From positions 1 to 12,866 of the forward strand of contig CAIYFF010000377.1 in NCBI GenBank assembly GCA_903925435.1: a DNA stretch of 12,866 nt, given 5' to 3'. The position numbers were made by a program, and so were the translations under genes. How positions within the stretch are numbered: the stretch's first letter is position 1; each line of letters starts with the position of its first letter. The notes under the pieces were generated by a model. The model saw nothing but the letters and a program-made list of their open reading frames with translations, had not been told where the DNA came from and made no database searches. This document shows, one piece after another, positions 1 through 5,112 of the stretch. The DNA comes from an uncultured Planctomycetota bacterium. Lineage in GTDB: Bacteria > Planctomycetota > UBA1135 > UBA2386.

Positions 1-1632
1 GAGCTTGAGATACTGCTCCAGCAGCACGGGCACGCCCTGCCGCACGACCTCGATCTCGCGCACCATCGCGGACACGTCCTTGAGGTCCTTGATGTGATCA
101 GCATCCCAAGTGGGCCCGCACTTCTCGCTGCGCGGACGGCGCCAAGGATTGACCGGCCGCACGCTCTCCGCCAATTGCGGGTGGAAGCAATGCGCACGCA
201 AGTGGTCGACCATGAGGCGGACCGAGGTGGCGTGGTGGTCGGCGCTGATGCTGACAGTGCCAAACAGATGGCGGCGGCGCGGATCGCGAACGACGAACGC
301 GGCGATGCCCTTCCACAAGAGCAACAGGGGCAAGAAGCCCTTCTGGTATGCGGGCTGGATGAACGAGCGCCCAAGCTCCACGCCATTGCGCACGTGATCG
401 AAGAATGGCGCGCGGAAGCGATACAGCGACGTGGTGTAGAGCGCTTCCGGGCCGCGCTCGGCGAGCAACTCCTCGATCGTGCCTAGGCGATAGGCGCCGA
501 TGATTGCGCGCGCGGATTCATCCCACAGGAAGAGGTGCCAGTAATCCTGGTCGTAGCTGTCGAGATCGCACGACAAGCCAGTTCCCTCGCCCACGCCGCG
601 GAACGTCAACTCGCGCAGGCGGCCGAGCTCGCGCAGCACGTTGGGCAAGTCGTTGGCGCGCGCGCACAACACGCGGATCGAGCCTTGGCGCAGCAACTCC
701 GCTCCTTGCGGCAAGGCTGCAAGGTCGCGCTCAATCAACTCAGGCGCGATGGCGTCGATCAATGGCTCCTGCGCGCGCGACGGACGCCGAACGGCATCGA
801 CGGGCTTTGCGCCGACTTCCTGCTTGCGGCGCTCGAGGATCTCGCAGCGAAGGCGCATGTAGCGCGCGCGATCATCATCGGCGGCAAAGCGCTCGAGCTG
901 CGAGTTCTGAATCGGATGCCCGATGCGCACCGCCACGCCATTGGCACACTGCGCGAGCAACACGCGCGGGAGCAGCAAGGTGCGCAGCCCATGGTGCAGC
1001 GACGACGCGATGCGGAACCATGCAGGCGTGCGGGCATGGACCCAGACTGGCAGCGTCGTCGCGCCGGCGATCCGCTGCAGTCCAGCGATCGCGGCAAGCC
1101 ACTTGCGCTCGCGCACGGGACCAAACGGGCGCCGCGGCGTCGCGACCGAACCCGCAGGGAACGCGAGCACGCAGCCCCCATCTTGCAGCCAGCGCGCCGC
1201 GCGCAACATCGATTGCGCATTGCCAGCTGCATCGCTGCCGTCCGAGTCGACCGGCAGCAGCAGCTCGTCGATTTCGGGCACGTCGACGCGCACGGCGTCG
1301 TTCGCGATGACCTTGATGTCCTGGCGCACCGTGCGCAACAGCGCGAGCAGCAGCAGCCCTTCCATCGCGCCGGTCGGGTGGTTGGCGGTCACCAACAATG
1401 GACCGCGCGCAGGCACGCGCTCGAGGTCCGTCGTCAGCATGTCGAGATCGAGACCAAGCCAGCGCAAGCTCGCGCGCAGGAAGTCGTCGAGCGAAGCCTG
1501 CGGACCGGCTTGAGCCAGGATCGCAGCGCGCGCCGCATCAAGCGTGCGCTTGCCAAAGAGCCTCCGCGTGCGCGTGCTGCGCTGCGGGCCTTGGTCAGTC
1601 GGGAACGACGAAGAAAAGGGCATGGTCGTCAT
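1..1632 (-). CDS. OlsF-like bifunctional acyltransferase (PlsC-type plus OlsB/GNAT-type domains), 3' end outside window
   Basis: The frame is open from ATG at 1632 to the window edge: 544 residues with the C-terminus missing. The N-terminal half looks like a lysophospholipid acyltransferase: NHPTGAMEG at residues 84-92 is the acceptor/catalytic His block, and FPAG at 158-161 the second block. The C-terminal half (about 305-500) resembles OlsB/COG3176 'putative hemolysin' N-acyltransferases of the GNAT fold, with ELTFRGVGEGTG, YRLGTI, LYTTSLYRF, ELGRSF and LFGTVSIS. In characterised OlsF proteins one half acylates the amino group of ornithine and the other adds the second fatty acid, giving a phosphate-free membrane lipid. 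This protein probably does the same at the cytoplasmic membrane face, though glycine or another amino acid could be the substrate. No signal peptide is visible. The start is uncertain: ATG at 1623 is in frame, and the frame stays open further upstream without an ATG. No Shine-Dalgarno site is evident. Confidence 0.85.
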   Translation of the reverse strand, partial: MTTMPFSSSFPTDQGPQRSTRTRRLFGKRTLDAARAAILAQAGPQASLDDFLRASLRWLGLDLDMLTTDLERVPARGPLLVTANHPTGAMEGLLLLALLRTVRQDIKVIANDAVRVDVPEIDELLLPVDSDGSDAAGNAQSMLRAARWLQDGGCVLAFPAGSVATPRRPFGPVRERKWLAAIAGLQRIAGATTLPVWVHARTPAWFRIASSLHHGLRTLLLPRVLLAQCANGVAVRIGHPIQNSQLERFAADDDRARYMRLRCEILERRKQEVGAKPVDAVRRPSRAQEPLIDAIAPELIERDLAALPQGAELLRQGSIRVLCARANDLPNVLRELGRLRELTFRGVGEGTGLSCDLDSYDQDYWHLFLWDESARAIIGAYRLGTIEELLAERGPEALYTTSLYRFRAPFFDHVRNGVELGRSFIQPAYQKGFLPLLLLWKGIAAFVVRDPRRRHLFGTVSISADHHATSVRLMVDHLRAHCFHPQLAESVRPVNPWRRPRSEKCGPTWDADHIKDLKDVSAMVREIEVVRQGVPVLLEQYLKL

Positions 1633-1685
1633 GCGGCGTGTCGTGCTCGGCGGAGTTCGAGTGCGCACACCATCGGCGTGGCCAT
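1629..1685 (-). other. Possible 18-codon upstream ORF overlapping the acyltransferase start (ATGA)
   Basis: A short frame begins with ATG at 1685, encodes MATPMVCALELRRARHAA, and stops with TGA at 1631-1629. That stop overlaps the proposed ATG of the acyltransferase as ATGA. Such an arrangement could couple translation of the downstream gene to a leader peptide. It is short, has no recognisable ribosome binding site and may be chance. I record it because it bears on which start the acyltransferase uses. Confidence 0.2.
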
Positions 1686-1730
1686 GAAGAACGCGCAAAG
1701 CAGCAGCAAAGCCGCTGCGGAAGGGGCGGA

Positions 1731-1738
1731 ATCCTAGC
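1731..1738 (-). promoter_or_regulatory. Candidate -10 element (GCTAGGAT) upstream of the acyltransferase
   Basis: Read on the minus strand, GCTAGGAT lies in the 127-base gap between the regulatory-repeat gene (stop at 1760) and the acyltransferase. The core TAGGAT fits TAnnnT, as do elements before three plus-strand genes here (5101-5106, 10003-10008, 11629-11634). If real, the acyltransferase has its own promoter with a leader of roughly 90 bases, or about 40 to the small ORF at 1685. No strong -35 was identified. The rest of the gap shows no convincing terminator. Confidence 0.25.
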
Positions 1739-1759
1739 GAGCCAACCCGCCCGGTGGAG

Positions 1760-3316
1760 CTACCGCAAGGACAGCACGACCTCGAGGTCTGCTTTGGGCG
1801 CGATGTCGAGGAGTTGCCAGTGCACCACGTCATCGCCGCGCATGGCCTGCAACCGCCAACGGCCCGGCATCAGGCCGTCGAGCTCGAAGGAACCGTCCGT
1901 TTGCGGTGCAGCGCGCAGCATTCCCTCGCACGACTGCGGCAACGGGCGCGACTCGCAGAATGCGCGAATGACGATCGGATCGCCGTCGCGAAGCCCAACA
2001 GCACGGCCGCGAACGCGCGCGAGCGTCGCCGATACGTCGTTGAGTTGCACCGCGGTGTCCGCGCCTGAAACCAGTTCGGCAGCGACGGGATCAACGTCCT
2101 GCGCCAGTGCGCGCGCGACGCGATTGCGCCACGTCGGCTCAGTTCGCTCGACATGAAGCATGCACGCGCCCGGCGCGAGGTCGCGCAGCGCAAACGCGCC
2201 GGTCGCGGCGTCGACCGAGCCACGGCGCACCGGGCCCGCAGCGTGGCGCACGACGACTTCCGCGGCAGACCCCGGAGTCCATGGCGTCACGGCGCCCGAC
2301 ACCGACGCAGGCAGCGGCAGCGACAGGTCGACGAACGGCTCCGGTTCGTTGGCATCGAGCGCAAACGCGTCCAACTGCAAAAACGGCGCAGCCTGCGGCA
2401 GCACGAGCAACTGGTAGGAGCCCGCGGGCAACGCAGACAGCGCAAAGCTGCCATCCGCAATCGTGATCGCCGCAGTCTGCGCGCCATCGCGCGAATGCAG
2501 CCGCACGCTTGCGTCGACGACCACTTCGCCACGCGCATCGCGCACGCGTCCGCGCAACCGCACGCCGCGCGCCACGCGAACTTCGCGCTCCATCGAGTCA
2601 TCGGCGCGCAGATCCACTCGCTCGCGCCACGGCGTGCCGCGCTCCGTCAGCACGCACAGTGCATGCGGCCCTTCGGCGATCGCAAAGACCTCGAAGCTGC
2701 CGTCCTCGCGCGCAAACGGCGCGCTACCGGGCGGCGGCTCCACGACGACGGGCAACGGCTCGTCACCGTCGAGTGGCAGCAGCGCAACGACGAACGAAGA
2801 CACCGGCGCGCCGCTCGTCGCATCGACGACGCGGCCGCGGACCTTCGGCTGCTTCTTCAGTTGGATCCTGCGCGCGCCACGCGCATCTCGATCCGCGGGC
2901 TCGTTGTGCGCGAGGTAGCCCTCGGCCTCGACCACGAGCCGCAACTCCCCGGGCGGCGGGGCCGAGAACGCAAACGCTCCATCCGCGCCGGTCTCAACCT
3001 CTTCGTGTTCGCCGCGCGCGAGCGACACTGCGCTGCACTGCGCCTCGGCGATCGGCTGGCCAGAGCGATCGACCACGACGCCAGACAACGTCTGCGCATC
3101 GTCGCCTCTCCGCGATGCGGCCACAGGCTCCGACTTCGCCGAGGCGACGGGCTGCTGCTGTTCGCCAGCGACAGGAGCAGCGGATGGCGCGGACGGATCG
3201 CTCATCCATGGCAGAAAGGCCCAAGCAACGCCGATCGCAACTGCTGCGACAGTGACCAGCATCGCCGCGCGCGCCGATCCGAGCGCCCGTTGCTGCGTTG
3301 CGCTCGCGAAGGTCAC
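1760..3316 (-). CDS. Membrane-anchored protein with about five carboxypeptidase-regulatory-like repeats
   Basis: 518 residues from a GTG start at 3316, four bases after the endonuclease stop, so the two are probably translated in series. Residues 19-37 form one hydrophobic segment that can act as signal anchor; a Ser/Pro/Gln/Ala-rich linker (about 40-75) leads outside. Five beta-sandwich-like units of the CarboxypepD_reg/CnaB type follow, at about 76-152, 158-248, 253-335, 337-428 and 433-517. Each begins with a G-x-V-x-D-type strand or a variant, and each has a DG-x-F-type turn (DGAF 112, DGSF 205, DGSF 288, TGAF 372, DGSF 474) followed by a short L-x-P-G-x-[WY]-like turn in most units. No catalytic motif is visible. 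The family usually serves as a structural or binding scaffold at the cell surface. ATG codon 19 is an alternative start but would trim the N-terminus to the hydrophobic segment itself. Confidence 0.85.
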   Translation of the reverse strand: MTFASATQQRALGSARAAMLVTVAAVAIGVAWAFLPWMSDPSAPSAAPVAGEQQQPVASAKSEPVAASRRGDDAQTLSGVVVDRSGQPIAEAQCSAVSLARGEHEEVETGADGAFAFSAPPPGELRLVVEAEGYLAHNEPADRDARGARRIQLKKQPKVRGRVVDATSGAPVSSFVVALLPLDGDEPLPVVVEPPPGSAPFAREDGSFEVFAIAEGPHALCVLTERGTPWRERVDLRADDSMEREVRVARGVRLRGRVRDARGEVVVDASVRLHSRDGAQTAAITIADGSFALSALPAGSYQLLVLPQAAPFLQLDAFALDANEPEPFVDLSLPLPASVSGAVTPWTPGSAAEVVVRHAAGPVRRGSVDAATGAFALRDLAPGACMLHVERTEPTWRNRVARALAQDVDPVAAELVSGADTAVQLNDVSATLARVRGRAVGLRDGDPIVIRAFCESRPLPQSCEGMLRAAPQTDGSFELDGLMPGRWRLQAMRGDDVVHWQLLDIAPKADLEVVLSLR

Positions 3317-3320
3317 GCGA

Positions 3321-5018
3321 TCACTGCAGCGTCTGGCCCGCGTTGACCGCGCCGAACGTCATCGGCTGCGGCGCAGCCCACGTGAACGCACCCGGCGTGC
3401 GGCCCGTCCCCTGACGCTGCAACGACCAACCCACTGGTGTCGTGTCGTCTTCGCCCGTCGGGATCAGGCTCGACGTAACACCGCTCGCAGGACCGTTCGT
3501 CGCAGTCAGCGCACCTTCGTAGGAGACGAAGTCCACCACGACGCCCGCCGCGTTCACGAGCGCCACGCCATCTGGCGCGCCGTTCTGCAGGCCTGGAATC
3601 GCGAACGCTCGCGTGCCCATGCCGTTCTGCTGGGTCGGGATCGTGCCCGTGAGGCCGATCGTCAGATAGGAGCCGCCGCCGTTGCCGTTGTAGGCGACGA
3701 TGGTCCAGCCACTCAGGTTGGTGCCCGCCGCGCCCGCGACCTCAACAAACTCACCGGTGTCGGTGCCGGCGTTGTCGTAGTGGATCTCGTTGAGGAACGT
3801 CGCGGTCGGCGAAGTTGGCGGAACGAGAACATCGGGCGCCGGCGGCACCGGGAGCGGCCAACGCGTCATGTCCGGCGCGCTGTTCGCGGACACGTTGTTG
3901 GTCGTGTCGACGGCGCGCACGACGTACCACCACGTCGTGCCTTCGAGAACGCCGTTGTCGACGTAGGCGCTCACCGAGAGGGGCGCCGCGTTGATCTGAA
4001 CAAACGGGCCATTGCGCGACGCGCCGCGCAGCACGCGGTAGCTCGCGAAGTCAGGCTCCACGTTGTCCGCCCAATCGAGCAGGACCTTGCGCTTCCCCGT
4101 CGTCGCAACCAAGCCGCTTGGAACCGCAGGCGGCTGCGTGTCCCCGCAACCGCTGGAGTAAAGGCATGCGACCCACTCAGGATGATCGACGAACGGGTTG
4201 CGATTGCCTTGGTAGCTGAAGACCAAGTCGTTGAACGCACGTTCGCGCGCATCGACTGGATCGGCCGCGTGCCACTGGACCAGCGTCGCGAGCATGCCCA
4301 TGTAGGCCGTGTTGATGTTGGCTCCAGTGTTGGATGCCGTGATCAGCGTCAGCGTGTCCGTCAGCCCCAACTGCGGCTCCACCACGTTGGTCACGCCATG
4401 CGTGCCGCCTTCGTAGCGGACATCCATGTAGAAGATCGCCCGCGCGCAATCGCCGCGGCGATCGTTCCAAACTTGCCAGCGACCATTGGTCGTGACGCTG
4501 TCCGCCCAATTCGAGTTGCCTGGATACGCGCCACTGCCGCCGCCCGTGCCGTTGGTCAGATTGGTCGTGTACTCCGTGCCCGCCGCCGCGCTCTGTGCAT
4601 AGACGCGATTGCTGCGCGCCGTGTTGTAGGCCGCGTCGCTGAGCTTCAGGTGGAAGCAATCCGTGAAGGGATAGTTGCCTGAGCCATCGACGGGAAACCC
4701 GTAGGACTTCGGCCACGAGTGCTCGCGGTTGTAGGCCCCCACTCCGCCGCCGATCTTGCCGTAGCTCGCGTTCTTGTAGATGTCGACGATGCTGTTCGCG
4801 TTGCTCGGGTCCTGCTGCGCAGACTCCAGGACGTTCCAGGTGTCGGTCGCGGTTGCCGTGTAGGGAAAACGCGTGTGGTCATCGATGACCGCGTGCAACG
4901 TCGTGCGCAACTGCGCCGGGGTCGATGTGACGACGGTCGCGTAGTAGTTGGGCGGTGCTTGGCCGCGAAGCGTGGACGCAACGGCCAGCGAGATCAGGAC
5001 TGCGGGAGTGCAGCGCAT
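3321..5018 (-). CDS. Secreted endonuclease I (EndA/NucM family) with FN3 and lamin-tail-like domains
   Basis: 565 residues from ATG at 5018. A signal peptide is visible at 1-21 (hydrophobic VLISLAVAS, likely cut near GQA). Residues 25-285 are an endonuclease I domain, the beta-beta-alpha-metal nuclease fold. The core is REHSWPKS (98-105; His100 candidate base, Glu99 candidate metal ligand), then FHLKLSD (122-128) and NTARSN (132-137; Asn metal ligand candidate). Further conserved blocks are NDRRGDCARAIFYMDVRY (185-202) and LVQWHAADPVDARERAFND (246-264). An FN3 domain occupies about 297-385. The C-terminus (about 407-560, with FLNEIHYDNAGTDTGEFVEV) is the lamin-tail-like beta domain common on extracellular nucleases and probably used for attachment or folding. 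The enzyme should cut DNA, and possibly RNA, outside the cytoplasm. It heads an apparent operon with the repeat protein downstream. Confidence 0.92.
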   Translation of the reverse strand: MRCTPAVLISLAVASTLRGQAPPNYYATVVTSTPAQLRTTLHAVIDDHTRFPYTATATDTWNVLESAQQDPSNANSIVDIYKNASYGKIGGGVGAYNREHSWPKSYGFPVDGSGNYPFTDCFHLKLSDAAYNTARSNRVYAQSAAAGTEYTTNLTNGTGGGSGAYPGNSNWADSVTTNGRWQVWNDRRGDCARAIFYMDVRYEGGTHGVTNVVEPQLGLTDTLTLITASNTGANINTAYMGMLATLVQWHAADPVDARERAFNDLVFSYQGNRNPFVDHPEWVACLYSSGCGDTQPPAVPSGLVATTGKRKVLLDWADNVEPDFASYRVLRGASRNGPFVQINAAPLSVSAYVDNGVLEGTTWWYVVRAVDTTNNVSANSAPDMTRWPLPVPPAPDVLVPPTSPTATFLNEIHYDNAGTDTGEFVEVAGAAGTNLSGWTIVAYNGNGGGSYLTIGLTGTIPTQQNGMGTRAFAIPGLQNGAPDGVALVNAAGVVVDFVSYEGALTATNGPASGVTSSLIPTGEDDTTPVGWSLQRQGTGRTPGAFTWAAPQPMTFGAVNAGQTLQ

Positions 5019-5112
5019 AGGAAGTGGTTACCGCGGACGCCTGGGGGCCGGACCAGTATGCAGTCGATGGGCGAAGCCTGCCACGCCCCACGCCGACAGC
5101 TATTCTGCGCCG
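5019..5112. promoter_or_regulatory. Divergent promoter region between endonuclease and sialidase/M60 genes
   Basis: Only 94 bases separate the two divergent starts, so the promoters must overlap or abut. The plus-strand promoter is described separately. On the minus strand GCATACTGGT (5061-5052) contains CATACT, a possible -10 about 36 bases before the endonuclease ATG. No Shine-Dalgarno site is obvious before either ATG. Confidence 0.45.
5078..5106 (+). promoter_or_regulatory. Candidate sigma-70-type promoter for the sialidase/M60 gene
   Basis: CTGCCA (5078-5083) matches TTGACA at four of six positions. It is followed after exactly 17 bases by TATTCT (5101-5106), matching TATAAT at four of six. 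Only six bases lie between the -10 and the ATG at 5113, so transcription should begin at or next to the start codon, predicting a leaderless or near-leaderless mRNA. This supports 5113 as the start over any in-frame ATG further upstream. Confidence 0.45.

Noticed and set aside
1703..1718. GCAGC / GCTGC stem in the gap before the acyltransferase
   Set aside because: Only five pairs and no T-run; not a credible terminator.
535..1737. A 400-codon plus-strand frame opposite the acyltransferase
   Set aside because: The minus-strand frame has both acyltransferase domains; the plus frame is an Arg/Gln/His-rich shadow.
3321..3329. The same CTGCAGTGA ending on the endonuclease gene and the glycosidase-like gene (8202-8210)
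   Set aside because: It encodes Leu-Gln-stop in both; nine bases at two stops is most simply coincidence, and each is followed by a differently placed GTG.
2153..4682. Long plus-strand frames (2153-3346 and 3252-4682)
   Set aside because: They are Arg-rich shadows of the repeat protein and the endonuclease, without domains or export signals.
4948..5112. In-frame N-terminal extension of the sialidase/M60 gene by 55 codons
   Set aside because: It would overlap the endonuclease 5' end and place the promoter and the signal-like segment inside the protein.
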